Shown here piece by piece: positions 1 to 9,037 of a DNA stretch of 64,000 nt (positions are counted from its first letter, which is position 1; every line of letters starts with the position of its first letter). The translations under genes were made by a program, and so were the position numbers. The stretch spans positions 310,001 through 374,000 of the forward strand of contig CAWFMF010000004.1 of the NCBI GenBank assembly GCA_963816985.1. The letters run 5' to 3'. Origin of the DNA: JAIVJM01 sp963816985. Its GTDB lineage: Bacteria > Acidobacteriota > Blastocatellia > Pyrinomonadales > Pyrinomonadaceae. Under the pieces are notes generated by a model. That model was given only the letters and a program-made list of their open reading frames with translations, was not told the origin of the DNA and did not search any database.

Positions 1-1
1 T

Positions 2-181
2 TCGCCGGACTTCAGCCCCATTGAGCAATGTTGGTCAAAGATCAAGACAGCGTTGCGTGCGGCGAAGGCACGCACGCGCGAGGAGTTGGAGAAGGCACTG
101 GCAGAGGCCATCGAGATCATCACGAAATCAGACATCCGCGGCTGGTTCAAGCACTGCGGCTACAAGGTCGCATCCGGATGA
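2..181 (+). CDS. IS630-family transposase, C-terminal end (cut by window edge)
   Basis: The window opens inside a frame encoding 59 residues and ending at TGA 179-181. It is the tail of an IS630-family DDE transposase, an enzyme that moves its element between TA dinucleotides. The block SPDFSPIEQCWSKIK contains the last catalytic Glu of the DDE triad; the Asn usually found before Pro-Ile-Glu is Ser here. It aligns along its whole length with the end of the transposase at 2741-3690 at roughly 70% identity by eye, so it is a related but separate element. The upstream part and the left end of the element lie outside the window. No clear right inverted repeat is seen after the stop. Confidence 0.85.
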   Translation, partial: SPDFSPIEQCWSKIKTALRAAKARTREELEKALAEAIEIITKSDIRGWFKHCGYKVASG

Positions 182-429
182 ACGCCGCTGTAGCTTTAGC
201 CTTGGACAGTAATAGTCATAGTCTGCCCCTCAGTTGTTTGGAGCGCCGTGCCCTATCTGTCAATCAATGCGCAACTATGCTGCGGGAGATGGTTGCAGGA
301 GAGAAGGAGTTGATTGAGGGGGAAGAAGATCGGCGGCGGCTCCGTAAGAGTTTAGGTCTATGTGAGGAAGCGTTAAATAAAGACCACGCAGATCTCACAA
401 CAAGTGGGTTAGAACAGAACTCAGCTATC
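182..429 (+). other. remnant DNA between two insertion sequences
   Basis: This 248-bp piece lies between the IS630 tail and the IS256 left end. One plus-strand frame stays open through it and encodes a charged, helical-looking stretch (for example LREMVAGEKELIEGEEDRRR), which suggests a fragment of a real gene cut by the IS256 insertion. I do not recognise the family. No start codon with a ribosome binding site is visible, so it is probably dead. Confidence 0.3.
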
Positions 430-1747
430 GAGGGTGTCAGATAGATTGTGTAAACGGCATTAACCGATGCAAGCTATCGCTTGCGGAAAGGAACCCTGAT
501 GCCGATTACACCCGAACTCCTCGACGAACTGCTGAAAGACTATAAGTCGCCCGAAGACATGTTCGGCGACGACGGCCTCCTCCAACAACTCACCAAGGCG
601 GTGGTCGAGCGAGCGCTGCAAGGTGAGTTGACCCACCACCTCGGCTATGAGAAGCACGACCCGGCCGGTGCCAACTCCGGCAACTCCCGCAACGGCAAGT
701 CGAAGAAGACGATCAAGGGTAAGCGCGGGCAGGTCGAGATCGACGTGCCGAGAGACCGCGATAGCTCCTTCGAGCCGCAGTTCGTCAAGAAGGGGCAGAC
801 CCGCTTCGACGGCCTCGACGACAAGATCATCTCGATGTATGCCAGAGGCATGACCTGCCGCGAGATCAAGGCTCATCTCCAAGAGATATACTCAGTCGCA
901 GTCTCGCCTGACCTCATCTCGACCGTCACCGATGCGGTCATTGACGAGGTGCGCTCGTGGCAGTCGCGCCCGCTCGACGCCGTCTATCCGATTCTGTATC
1001 TCGACGCTTTACAGGTCAAAGTCAAAGACCAGGGGAGAGTGTCGAACAAGGCGATTTACCTCGCCATCGGCGTCAACATGCAGGGACTCAAAGAAGTTCT
1101 CGGCCTGTGGGCCTCGGAGAACGAAGGGGCCAAGTTCTGGCTCTCGATCATCACGGAGTTAAAGAATAGGGGCGTGCGCGACATCTTCATCGCCTGCGTG
1201 GATGGCCTCAAAGGCTTCCCCGAAGCCATCGAGACCATCTATCCGCAGACACAGGTGCAGCTCTGTTTAGTCCACCTGCTGCGCTTTTCCTTAGCTTACG
1301 TCTCGTTCAAAGACCGGAAGTCGGTGGCCGCCGACCTCAAGGCTGTCTACCGCGCCGCGAGCGCCGAAGAGGCCGAGCAGCACCTGGCGACCTTCGCCGG
1401 AACATGGGACGGGCGGTATCCCTCAATCAGCAAATCGTGGCGAGCGAACTGGGCGCGGGTGACGCCGATGTTCGGCTTCCCCGACGACATCCGCTGGGCG
1501 GTCTATACGACGAACGCGATAGAGTCCTTGAACATGAGCCTGCGGAAAGTCATCAAGACCCGAGCTTCGTTCCCGAATGATGAAGCCGCGTTCAAGCTCT
1601 TGTATTTAGCCTTGCGCAACATCGCGAAAAAGTGGACGATGCCGATCAAGCAATGGAGTCAGGCGATGCAGGCTTTCTCCATCATCTTTGAAGGGCGCGT
1701 CCCGACGCTGGATGGAAACTCGTTTACACAATTCATCTGACACCCTC
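430..1747 (+). mobile_element. IS256-family insertion sequence, copy A (intact)
   Basis: The element is 1318 bp. Its terminal inverted repeats begin GAGGGTGTCAGAT at 430 and end with the matching CTGACACCCTC at 1747; the match continues inward to the TGTGTAAAC motif with a few mismatches. It has exactly the same length as copy B at 14257-15574, which is in the opposite orientation. The flanking 8-9 bp (cagctatc on the left, caatccga on the right) do not match. The insertion has therefore lost its target duplication, probably through an adjacent deletion. One transposase gene fills the element. Confidence 0.93.
499..1740 (+). CDS. IS256-family (mutator-type) transposase
   Basis: A 413-residue protein of normal length for IS256 transposases, which excise their element through a circular intermediate. 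The DDE residues sit in recognisable blocks: LYLDALQVKVKDQG (first Asp), FIACVDGLKGFPEAI (second Asp) and TTNAIESLNMSLRKV (Glu). The ATG at 499 is chosen because GGAAAGGA lies a few bases upstream and because the same ATG is kept in copy B; an in-frame TTG at 481 is less likely. The stop TGA at 1738-1740 lies inside the right inverted repeat. The protein is about 90% identical to copy B, so the two copies are close relatives rather than a fresh duplication. It looks intact. Confidence 0.93.
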   Translation: MPITPELLDELLKDYKSPEDMFGDDGLLQQLTKAVVERALQGELTHHLGYEKHDPAGANSGNSRNGKSKKTIKGKRGQVEIDVPRDRDSSFEPQFVKKGQTRFDGLDDKIISMYARGMTCREIKAHLQEIYSVAVSPDLISTVTDAVIDEVRSWQSRPLDAVYPILYLDALQVKVKDQGRVSNKAIYLAIGVNMQGLKEVLGLWASENEGAKFWLSIITELKNRGVRDIFIACVDGLKGFPEAIETIYPQTQVQLCLVHLLRFSLAYVSFKDRKSVAADLKAVYRAASAEEAEQHLATFAGTWDGRYPSISKSWRANWARVTPMFGFPDDIRWAVYTTNAIESLNMSLRKVIKTRASFPNDEAAFKLLYLALRNIAKKWTMPIKQWSQAMQAFSIIFEGRVPTLDGNSFTQFI

Positions 1748-1843
1748 CAATCCGACGGTTATTAGCAGGAGAAACAAGGCTACGCCTCCCCGTACTACTT
1801 CAGTTGTGCGCCAGATTAAACATTCGACCTCTGGATTTATTAG

Positions 1844-2647
1844 CTGATCAAGGTACTGAAAAAAATAATTAGCACTCGTCATCTTATACTTGGGCAAGAT
1901 GTTCCATTACAGAAAGAGTTAACGCCATGGGGCGACGTTGAAGTAAGGCTTAGGGCTGCGTTGCAGGAGCCTATACCACCATCAATGGAAGCGATAGCGC
2001 GTCGCATGGGACGCCACCCGCCAACGGTTAGGGTACACTTTCCAGAGTTATGCGAGCAGATCATTTCCCGCTATAGAGAATACATAAATGGCAGGCATCC
2101 TCCTCCCAAGGAAGTAAAGCGCGCCCTACGAGCTGCGCTTAAAGAAGATCCGCCTCCATCATTACAAAGAGTTTTTAGGCGCCTCGGCTGTCGTGATACT
2201 GGTTACTATTACTACAGCAATTACCGCGATTTGTGCTTTGCTGTTACCCAACGTTATTTGGACCATCGCAATAATCCGTTTGATAGAGACCTTGATCGTG
2301 AACGCTTGCTAGATGCCCTTGCCGAAGAGCCGCCGCCTTCATTCTCAGAAGTTGCCAAGCGATTCAGGCACAATAGGGAGTTCGTGCGGCGAAAGTTCCC
2401 TGAGCTTTCACAGGCGGTTACTGTTCGCCACATGAATTACCAAAATATTTTGCGCAAAGACAAGGCAGATCAGCTTCGCCGGGTAATTAGGGAAGCAGCA
2501 GAGCAAATTGTAACTGCGGGATTGTATGTGTCGGAGGCAAGAGTTAAAGAGCACGCGAAGCACCGCCTCCCTAACCTTGGACGTGACAGCCTCTTTAAAC
2601 AAGCCCTGCGCGAAATAAAATTAGAGATGGGACTGACCAGCCAATAA
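1844..2647 (+). pseudogene. C-terminal fragment of a TnsD/TniQ-like protein with tandem helix-turn-helix repeats
   Basis: The frame is open from a TAG at 1841-1843 to the stop at 2645-2647. It contains three copies of a module of about 45-55 residues built around a Pro-rich start and a helix-turn-helix: EPIPPSMEAIARRMGRHPPT, then EDPPPSLQRVFRRLG, then EEPPPSFSEVAKRF, each followed by a Phe-Pro-Glu-Leu-like segment. Such repeats are known from the C-terminal DNA-binding half of TnsD/TniQ target selectors in Tn7-like transposons. No Cys-rich TniQ N-terminal domain precedes it. The neighbouring IS256 copy A and missing DNA probably removed it. A TTG at 1961 could start a shorter product, but I treat this as a remnant of an older Tn7-like element. 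Confidence 0.6.
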
Positions 2648-2690
2648 CCTCACTCGCTGAGCACGCAAAGGTCGGCGTACTTTCATCGCT

Positions 2691-3706
2691 TAGAGCGGTT
2701 TTCAGTTGGCTGTAAGCCAGCGGGAGAGTAGATTCACCGCATGAAAGCCTACTCTCCAGATTTATGCGCCAAGATCGCGCGGGCCTACGACGAGGGCGAA
2801 GGCTCGCAACGCCAGCTCGCCCGGCAGTTCCGCGTCAGCCTCGCCTTCATCCAGAAGATGCGGCGGCGCGAGCGCGCCACGGGCGAGTCGGCCGCCACGC
2901 GCCACACCGGCGGCCGTCGGCCCCTGCTCGATGCCGACTCGCTGGCGCTCATCGCCCGCCTCATCCGCGAGCAGAACGACCTGACGCTCTCGGAGTTGTG
3001 CGAGCGGGTCTCCGACGAGCGCGGCCTGCGCGTCTCGGTGCCGACGATGTACCGGGCGCTACGACGGCTCAGCCTGCCGCATAAAAAACGCTGATCCACG
3101 CCTCCGAGCGCAACACTGAGCGGGTGCAGGCAGCGCGGCTCTCTTACCGCGACGAGGCTGAAGAGTTCGACCTCGACCGGCTGAAGTTCATCGACGAGTC
3201 GGGCATCAACATCGCCATGACGCGCCTCTACGGGCGTGCCCCGCGCGGCGAGCGGGCCGTGGGGAGCGCACCGCAGAACTACGGCGAGAACGTCACCATG
3301 CTCGGCGCGCTCTCGGCCTCGGGGCTCGCGGCGCTGATGACGGTTAACGGCGCGACGGACGGCGAAGTCTTCGTCACGTTCGTGCGCGAAGTGCTCGCGC
3401 CGACGCTGCGCGAGGGTGACATCGTGGTGCTCGACAACCTGAGCGCACACCGCTGTGCGGCGGCACGCGAGGCGGTCGAGGCGAGGGGGGCGCGGCTCGT
3501 GTTCCTGCCGCCCTACTCGCCGGATATGAACCCGATAGAGAGATGCTGGTCAAAGATCAAGACCTTCTTGCGAGCGGCGAAGGCGCGCACCCGCGAAGCC
3601 TTGGAGGCCGCGATCAAGCAGGCCATCGCGACCGTCACTGAGTCGGACGCCCGCGCATGGTTCAAACACTGCGGCTATGTCTTACACTGAAGCGAAAACC
3701 GCTCTA
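2691..3706 (+). mobile_element. IS630-family insertion sequence, copy 1
   Basis: The ends are bounded by TA dinucleotides at 2691-2692 and 3705-3706, the expected IS630 target duplication. Just inside, GAGCGGTTTTC on the left matches GAAAACCGCTC on the right. A few bases further in, TGTAAG/CTTACA also pair, after a mismatched stretch. The interior is one transposase gene in two overlapping frames (2741-3690). The left flank is the TnsD/TniQ-like remnant and the right flank is a long hairpin. Confidence 0.9.
2741..3690 (+). CDS. IS630-family transposase, expressed by -1 frameshift
   Basis: Frame one (2741-3094) encodes an N-terminal helix-turn-helix DNA-binding region of 117 residues starting MKAYSPDLCAKIARAYDEGE. 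The DDE catalytic domain follows in the -1 frame and ends at 3690, with IDESG (first Asp), IVVLDNLSAH (second Asp) and YSPDMNPIERCW (Glu). The junction is CAT AAA AAA CGC TGA at 3080-3094. Slipping back one base on the six A residues gives a continuous protein of about 315 residues, the family's normal length. Programmed -1 frameshifting is known in IS630 relatives, and the second IS630 here has the same arrangement, so I read it as regulated rather than broken. A loss of one A by mutation remains possible. Confidence 0.85.
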
Positions 3707-3708
3707 AG

Positions 3709-3776
3709 TGGAAGCATGAGTTTGCAGCAGGCTGTTGGAAGCATGAGTTTGCAGTTACTGCAAACTCATGCTTCCA
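3709..3776. repeat. direct repeat followed by a perfect 19-bp hairpin
   Basis: The 19-mer TGGAAGCATGAGTTTGCAG occurs at 3709-3727 and again at 3736-3754. The second copy is followed after TTA by its exact complement at 3758-3776, giving a hairpin with a 19-bp stem and 3-nt loop. It lies between two IS630 elements. A degenerate relative (GTGGAAGCATAAGCTTGC and an imperfect complement) is at 39561-39602 near the right end of the large island, so this may be a dispersed palindromic repeat family. Confidence 0.75.
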
Positions 3777-3795
3777 GTCACACACCGACAAATAA

Positions 3796-4920
3796 TACCG
3801 ACTTGCACAACAAAGTGAGATCATGCGGTCGGTAGCCAATGGTAGTTCGTTAATGCCGTGACTTGTTCAGGCGCGGCGCTGATCTTTTGACAACGCGAGC
3901 AGACACTTTGCTCTAAATCGTCGAGCGTGCGGAAGTCGCGGTTAGCAACTCCTTCGCGCACCATCGTCCAGAGTCGTTCGGTCGGGTTCAGTTCCGGCGT
4001 ATAAGGCGGCAAGCGCACCAGCGTGATGCGCTCCGGCACTCTGAGGCTCTTGGCGCGATGCGCCGCCGCCCCGTCTGTGACCATCACGATACGTTTACCT
4101 TGGGTGGCATGAGTGCGGGCGAACTCGTCGAGAAAACGCTGCATCAGCTGCGCATTCAAGAAGGGGAGCACCAGCCAGAAGACTGTGCCCGAGCGGGGAT
4201 GCGCCGCCGCATACAGCCACAGCCACTCGTAAGCGGGAGAGGCAGTGGCGACGGGGCGCACGCCGCGCGGTGCCCACTGCCGACGCAAGATCGGCTTGAG
4301 ACCTAAACGCGCTTCGTCCTGGGTCCAGAGTTCGACCCGGTCTCCCGGGTGGCGGCGCGCAACTTCGGCGACCGTCTCGGCGAGCTTTTTTTGAACGCGG
4401 TTTGCTCTTCTTCAGTCGCCGCGCGGGCATGATGTGGGCGCGGCATCTGCAAGGTGAACCCGAGTCGGCGCATGACGCGCCATGCCGTGCTCTGGTTAAC
4501 CGCGACGCCGGTACGCTCCGCGATCCAGCGTGCGACTCGCGGTGCCGTCCACAGCCCGCCGTCCGCAGGCTCAGCGCGGAGTGCCAGGTCTAAGGCTCGG
4601 GCGGCTTCGGCGTCCAGACGTGGGCGACGCCCCGGCGCGACTTGGCCGCGCGCATCCGGCACCGCCTCTGCGCCGCGCTCGTTGTAGCGGCGCGCAAGCT
4701 CGGTGATCCACCCGGAAGAACGCCCCACCCGGCGCGCGGCATGATTGGCGAGTTCACCGCCGGAGATGAGGTAGAGCGCACGCCAGCGCAACTTCTCTTG
4801 CGGATGACGACACGCGCGGTAGCGGCGGTAGAGTTCGTCAGTCGTGAGGTGCGACTTCAATGTGATGCGTCGTGGCATGGTGAGGTTCTATCGTATCTCA
4901 TATGGTTACGCAAGTTGGTA
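3796..4920 (-). mobile_element. IS630-family insertion sequence, copy 2
   Basis: TA dinucleotides at 3796-3797 and 4919-4920 bound the element. Inside them, left ACCGACTTGCACAAC matches the complement of the right end, ACCAACTTGCGTAAC, with TGAGAT also shared further in. The transposase gene is on the minus strand. The right end abuts the TAACT target duplication of the Tn7/Tn5053-like element, so the two insertions are immediate neighbours. Confidence 0.85.
3821..4878 (-). CDS. IS630-family transposase, expressed by -1 frameshift
   Basis: The N-terminal frame (4878 down to about 4303) encodes a winged helix-turn-helix region starting MPRRITLKSHLTTDELYRRY. The catalytic part continues in the -1 frame down to 3821, with WTQDEARLG (first Asp), IVMVTDGAAAH (second Asp) and YTPELNPTERLW (Glu). 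The switch is at a run of seven A residues (minus strand, about 4386-4392) read as TTC AAA AAA then AAG CTC. A single -1 slip restores a protein of about 350 residues with no other defect. The sequence differs strongly from the copy at 2741-3690, so it represents a different IS630 subgroup. Confidence 0.83.
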
Positions 4921-4925
4921 TAACT

Positions 4926-5062
4926 TGTAGGTTCGCGCATAAAGTGAAAATTCCCCGCACGGGGAATCAACAACTTACGGGTGCTATTCGCTCATAAAGT
5001 GAAAAAGTTTTCGCGCATAAAGCGCAAAAACCCTACCGTTTGCGCTCATATATTAAAAATTT
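4926..5062 (+). repeat. left end of the transposon: four related terminal sites
   Basis: Four sites with a CG..CATAAAGTGAAAA-like core occur in direct orientation: 4931-4952, 4986-5009, 5008-5032 and 5038-5062 (the last is degenerate). They match the inverted sites at the right end. A small hairpin, TTCCCC/GGGGAA, lies between the first two at 4951-4966. The spacing and orientation fit binding sites of a TnsB/TniA-type transposase; the assignment is by pattern, not by a known protein. Confidence 0.75.
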
Positions 5063-5153
5063 CTGAATGTGATTCCCTTTGATTACAGGTTTTGCTAGCG
5101 ATCATTTCGGGGAGGTAAGTAGGTACAACTTTAGTAAGGAGGGGTTAATGCAA

Positions 5154-6041
5154 TCAAGCGTGTTGCTGGATGGCCTCATCTTCCATAGATAAGGAAGCTT
5201 CAGAGAGAATCAAATCCCGCAGCGTGCCTCCATGAGCAACAAATTCGTAGATGCCCCGGAAGAACTGTTGCCGTAAATCAGCACTATACTTTGCCCCAGC
5301 CCGAATCGGCTCCAACCCCCTTGATACTTCAATAGGATCATTCAAGTTGATACCGCTAGCGCAAAGCCAAGTGGCTACTAAGGAAGGCATTTCCTGACGA
5401 TGACGCTCGTCATCAGAAATATTAGCTGTAAAGTACTCAGCGCCTCCATTCAGCACAAAGTCTGTTGGATCAAGTCCTAAGGAGATCTTTGAGGATTTCA
5501 GGAAAGACCTGAAAATGAGAGTGAATTCGGGAGTGGTAAACTCTTCAATAAGGCAAATCATTCCTAAAGCGAAACCAAAGTTGCCTGAAACGCATTGCTG
5601 ATAATGTTCGTCAGTATATACCTGCGCCTCTGGTATTGGACGAATAAGCTCGATCTCTGAATCTGATAGACCGAGTAAGCGCGCTAGTCTTACTGCTAAC
5701 CAATAGTGAGACCGATTAGCGTGTCCATATGCCCCTGACTCATCCCAAGCATTTTCTATTAACCCGTGACGAACCGCATCCTCTTCTGCACGGGAAGCGA
5801 GGGCAGCGACATAACGTGGGAAACAGTATGAACCTACTACCATGTTAACAGACCAAACAGAGGCAAGAGCAAAACAAAGATCCGTGCGCGAGCCTTCGCT
5901 GCCTAGGGTTTGCACGAAATCATCATTCCAGAGTGGATGTGCGTGACAATCACCTGCCATTGCTTCAGCCCAAAGCCGACCAAAAACGCTGTCTTGCTTG
6001 AATTCGATAGCTGACGCGAGCGATACTCGACGAGGAAACAT
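5154..6041 (-). CDS. heme-oxygenase-fold protein (TenA/PqqC/diiron oxidase-like), transposon cargo
   Basis: About 295 residues, all-helical in appearance. ATG at 6041 is chosen because AGGAG lies six bases upstream; an in-frame TTG at 6059 is also open. The middle contains acidic-rich helices and NAWDESGAYGHANRSHYWLA, and near the C-terminus YFTANISDDERHRQEM. These resemble the metal-ligand helices of the TenA/PqqC/CADD superfamily (iron-containing redox enzymes and thiamine-salvage hydrolases). One expected His appears as Asn in the last block, so metal binding is uncertain. It is the last gene of the cargo operon, 30 bp after the phosphorylase-like gene. The substrate is unknown. A TenA-like role beside an NMT1-type transporter is an attractive but unproven guess. 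Confidence 0.55.
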   Translation of the reverse strand: MFPRRVSLASAIEFKQDSVFGRLWAEAMAGDCHAHPLWNDDFVQTLGSEGSRTDLCFALASVWSVNMVVGSYCFPRYVAALASRAEEDAVRHGLIENAWDESGAYGHANRSHYWLAVRLARLLGLSDSEIELIRPIPEAQVYTDEHYQQCVSGNFGFALGMICLIEEFTTPEFTLIFRSFLKSSKISLGLDPTDFVLNGGAEYFTANISDDERHRQEMPSLVATWLCASGINLNDPIEVSRGLEPIRAGAKYSADLRQQFFRGIYEFVAHGGTLRDLILSEASLSMEDEAIQQHA

Positions 6042-6070
6042 TGCTGACTCCTGCCACAATCTAATTTGCT

Positions 6071-7489
6071 TTAGCCTAACTGTAAAGCTACCTCAACTGC
6101 GAAGGAGGCTGCAACGTCTGCGCAATACGGTTGCCAACTCTTCTCTTTAGCAGGGGTCGCCCAATCGCAAGCCGATTTAATCACAACCGGGATCTCCATA
6201 CCATTTTTCGTACAAAATGCGGCCACTCCTGCTCCTTCCATTTCAAGAAGTAAGCGTCCAGGAAATATCTTTTTTAAATAATCCCGCACTCCATGAGCCT
6301 TGACGACCCTAGAACCAGACAGAACCCGTGTCGGGACTATTCGCTGGCACCCAGGTTCTGCCGGAGGGGTAAGTTGAATCCTACGCTGCCATTGACCTTC
6401 AGTTGCCACATGCTCCGCCTTCTGAATTACAGATTCCGGACAAGGTCTTTCCACCAAGTTAGATCCAAAATCCGTCATTTCGACTTTCGCCTGGGATTTC
6501 TTAGCAAGCTCTTGGATCGCATCTCTGTCTTGCTGTCCTGTAAAGGCAGCTTGAAGCCCCGGCGCAAGCCGCTCCTCTAAGATTCCGGTGAGGAATAATT
6601 TGTTGTCCTTGAATCGTAATACAGGGGGACGCAGTTCAGCGGGGACGAGAGTCCAGTCAGGCTCGCAAGTCACGCTTACTTCAAAGCTTAATATTACATC
6701 TGGAGAGTCTCTAGGATTTACCGTGTTCTTCGCTAAAGTAATATCATCAATTTGAGTCGAGTATGCAATATCGCCTAAACCAAACTCAGAATCCTCACCC
6801 AAGGAAGCGCCAACTCCAACAACTATAGTATGTCTCGGATACCAACGAGAAAAAAGCTGATTAGCCGCTAACGCTGACTCAGTCGGCCCGTATTTCGAGC
6901 CACATACGACAGCTACTGAAATCGCTTGGCGACGTTTTAAGATAATCCCTCGAACCCATCCTGGTGGAAGCAGTTCCCGTTGATTCTTTGGATTATCTAT
7001 AAAACCCCGTGTGAATCTAGGATCTGTGCCTTCAAAGAAGTAATCCATGCGCCGTACTATAGCTAGAAACTCTGTAGGGAAAGCCGTAATAAACAGGCAA
7101 TCAATATACGGCCGGCCTGTAATCTTATGTCTCGCGTTATCTCGTGCTTTAATAGCTTTCACATAATCATCATGTCCAGCTTTAAACAAAGAGCGAGATC
7201 CTCTATAAGCTAACTCTTTATCATCAATATATGAAGGATACGGGTATTCAGATTCAGTGTCAGGCCAAATATTTGCGAACTCTAAGAGAAGGAACTTGCA
7301 GGCATTATGGATGCGATGTAGATCATCAGTTCTTATCGTTGGTAGGTTCAACAGATCTTTGAATAAGAAGCAATCCCGGTTCTTGCGGAGCACATCCAGA
7401 AACGGCCTTGGCAAAATTTTGACTTCATCTAACTTACTTGTACCCGAGATTATATGCCTCAAAAGTTGTAAATGATTTTCATTCCACAT
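6071..7489 (-). CDS. nucleoside-phosphorylase-like (PNP/MTAN superfamily) protein
   Basis: 472 residues. The C-terminal two thirds look like the phosphorylase superfamily that cleaves nucleosides or S-adenosyl derivatives: a Gly-rich turn (HTIVVGVGASLG), then LLLEMEGAGVAAFC, where the Glu-Met-Glu motif contacts ribose in family members, then a VIKSACDWATPAKEKSWQ block matching the region that ends in the active-site Asp. The first 130 residues are helical with no recognised domain. It overlaps the upstream gene by 11 bp (7479-7489), so translation is probably coupled. Related domains occur both in metabolism and as fusions in signalling or defence proteins; the ABC transporter next door favours metabolism. 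Confidence 0.6.
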   Translation of the reverse strand: MWNENHLQLLRHIISGTSKLDEVKILPRPFLDVLRKNRDCFLFKDLLNLPTIRTDDLHRIHNACKFLLLEFANIWPDTESEYPYPSYIDDKELAYRGSRSLFKAGHDDYVKAIKARDNARHKITGRPYIDCLFITAFPTEFLAIVRRMDYFFEGTDPRFTRGFIDNPKNQRELLPPGWVRGIILKRRQAISVAVVCGSKYGPTESALAANQLFSRWYPRHTIVVGVGASLGEDSEFGLGDIAYSTQIDDITLAKNTVNPRDSPDVILSFEVSVTCEPDWTLVPAELRPPVLRFKDNKLFLTGILEERLAPGLQAAFTGQQDRDAIQELAKKSQAKVEMTDFGSNLVERPCPESVIQKAEHVATEGQWQRRIQLTPPAEPGCQRIVPTRVLSGSRVVKAHGVRDYLKKIFPGRLLLEMEGAGVAAFCTKNGMEIPVVIKSACDWATPAKEKSWQPYCADVAASFAVEVALQLG

Positions 7490-9026
7490 TGGGCTCTTCC
7501 TCTAGGGTCTCTTCTTTATCTGTGTACTGGAACTCATGCCAGCGCTGAAGATTTAGGTAGTCACTAACCAAGTTATCTAGGAAGTCGAATTTTCTTGTCA
7601 CTTCAACTCGAAGGTGGTCTAGCCAAAGTAGACGGTCTGCCATTTCAGCAATCTCGCTTACAGACCCTCCGTCAAACAGGAATGGGACAGGATCACGCAG
7701 GAAGGCGCCTGCCATTGTGCGCCATTTGAACATTTCTTTTACGGTTTCCCTCGTATCAAGGGAGGCAGCACTATTTGCTTCAGGAGATGAACTGCCCACT
7801 TTTGCGATAGCCATATCAAGTCCGGCACTGACCACACTTCCCATGTACCAGCGAACGCGGAGTATCTCACATAGGTTCAATAAAGAAGGAATGACAAAAT
7901 AGGAGGGAATGTCCTTGAGATTTGCCGTCAGTGCGATTGCACCTCTTCGACTAAATGCGAAGAAAAGGCGCCGATCTAAGCAGAGATTCACAAGCCCATG
8001 TCGTTCTCTATTATAAGGTAGGACACTTGTTAGGTAATCTTCACTTGTGTGCAGATAGTCCTCCTCGATGTGTCGATTATCCAAAGTTACTTTACAAAGA
8101 ATCGAGCCTATCTCCCGCGCAGCATTTATAGTTGATGCTTTCCGGAAGCGCAGGAAGGAATTTCTTTCTACCTGCGCTATTGTGAAGACAAAAGGACTCT
8201 GAAAATCCTGATTCAAATCGTCTAAATCAATGACCTCTTCATCACTCCTAAAGGCAGTCGCTATGTGTGGCCCCAAACTTGGGGATACGTCAGCAGGCTT
8301 CCAGCTCAAAGGGCGATTCAACAAACGACGAAAGAGATCATGCAAAAAGCAAAAATCCTTTTGAGCATTAACCGCATAAGAATCACCCTCTTCCTGAGGA
8401 AATAAAGACGAATCCATCCCTTCGATTTCAGCCTCAGGAAGCTTTATGAAGGCATTGGTTAAGTGGTTCTGATGACCATCTGGCTCGCATCCGAGGTCTA
8501 CATTATGAGCCAGATGAAGTACCGAATGAATATTCTCAAAAGTGGCAAGGTCTTTTGGTAAGTGAACGGCAAATGTGCATGTCGCTCCGCCATTTTCAAA
8601 CAGACGGACGGTATATTCTAAACTGACAGGCAGTTCACGACGATCTTCGAGCCTCTCCCCAATATTTAAACCACGATATTCTTTGATCGGGACTAAGAGA
8701 ATAATGTTTTGAGCTATGCGGCGGCTACGTTCTAAAACAATTTTTTTTGTAACTAAACTAGGCTGATACGTAGGCCCCATATCTCTATTCAGATCCCAAA
8801 GAACTCGATCATGTAATCGGCGCCACTTCCAGCCCTTTACGCTGGTGCCGTGTTTGCAAATTTCTCCCGCGGCATCTTGAAGCAGATCTCGCTGTAACGT
8901 CTCCCACGAAATATTAATATCCCAAGTAAAAGAGTAGATGAAATAAATATAAACTTCCTGATAATCCAGGAACTGATGCTCCTGCCCTTCATACTGTTGG
9001 GTTGTATGATAGGAATCTTCTCCCAT
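7479..9026 (-). CDS. unknown 515-residue protein of the transposon cargo operon
   Basis: I do not recognise this protein. It starts MGEDSYHTTQQYEGQEHQF behind a good AGGGAGA ribosome site, has no signal peptide or obvious membrane segment, and is rich in acidic residues at its C-terminus. It follows the permease gene after 11 bp and overlaps the phosphorylase-like gene, so it is part of the same transcript. Codon use matches the rest of the cargo rather than the G+C-rich backbone. Its tight coupling to the phosphorylase-like gene suggests the two products act together. Confidence 0.6.
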   Translation of the reverse strand: MGEDSYHTTQQYEGQEHQFLDYQEVYIYFIYSFTWDINISWETLQRDLLQDAAGEICKHGTSVKGWKWRRLHDRVLWDLNRDMGPTYQPSLVTKKIVLERSRRIAQNIILLVPIKEYRGLNIGERLEDRRELPVSLEYTVRLFENGGATCTFAVHLPKDLATFENIHSVLHLAHNVDLGCEPDGHQNHLTNAFIKLPEAEIEGMDSSLFPQEEGDSYAVNAQKDFCFLHDLFRRLLNRPLSWKPADVSPSLGPHIATAFRSDEEVIDLDDLNQDFQSPFVFTIAQVERNSFLRFRKASTINAAREIGSILCKVTLDNRHIEEDYLHTSEDYLTSVLPYNRERHGLVNLCLDRRLFFAFSRRGAIALTANLKDIPSYFVIPSLLNLCEILRVRWYMGSVVSAGLDMAIAKVGSSSPEANSAASLDTRETVKEMFKWRTMAGAFLRDPVPFLFDGGSVSEIAEMADRLLWLDHLRVEVTRKFDFLDNLVSDYLNLQRWHEFQYTDKEETLEEEPNVE

Positions 9027-9037
9027 TTGAAATCTCC

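Noticed and set aside
28..444. A 138-residue frame covering the IS630 tail and the IS256 end
   Set aside because: Its first third is the out-of-frame IS630 transposase and its end is IS256 inverted repeat; only the middle may be a gene remnant.
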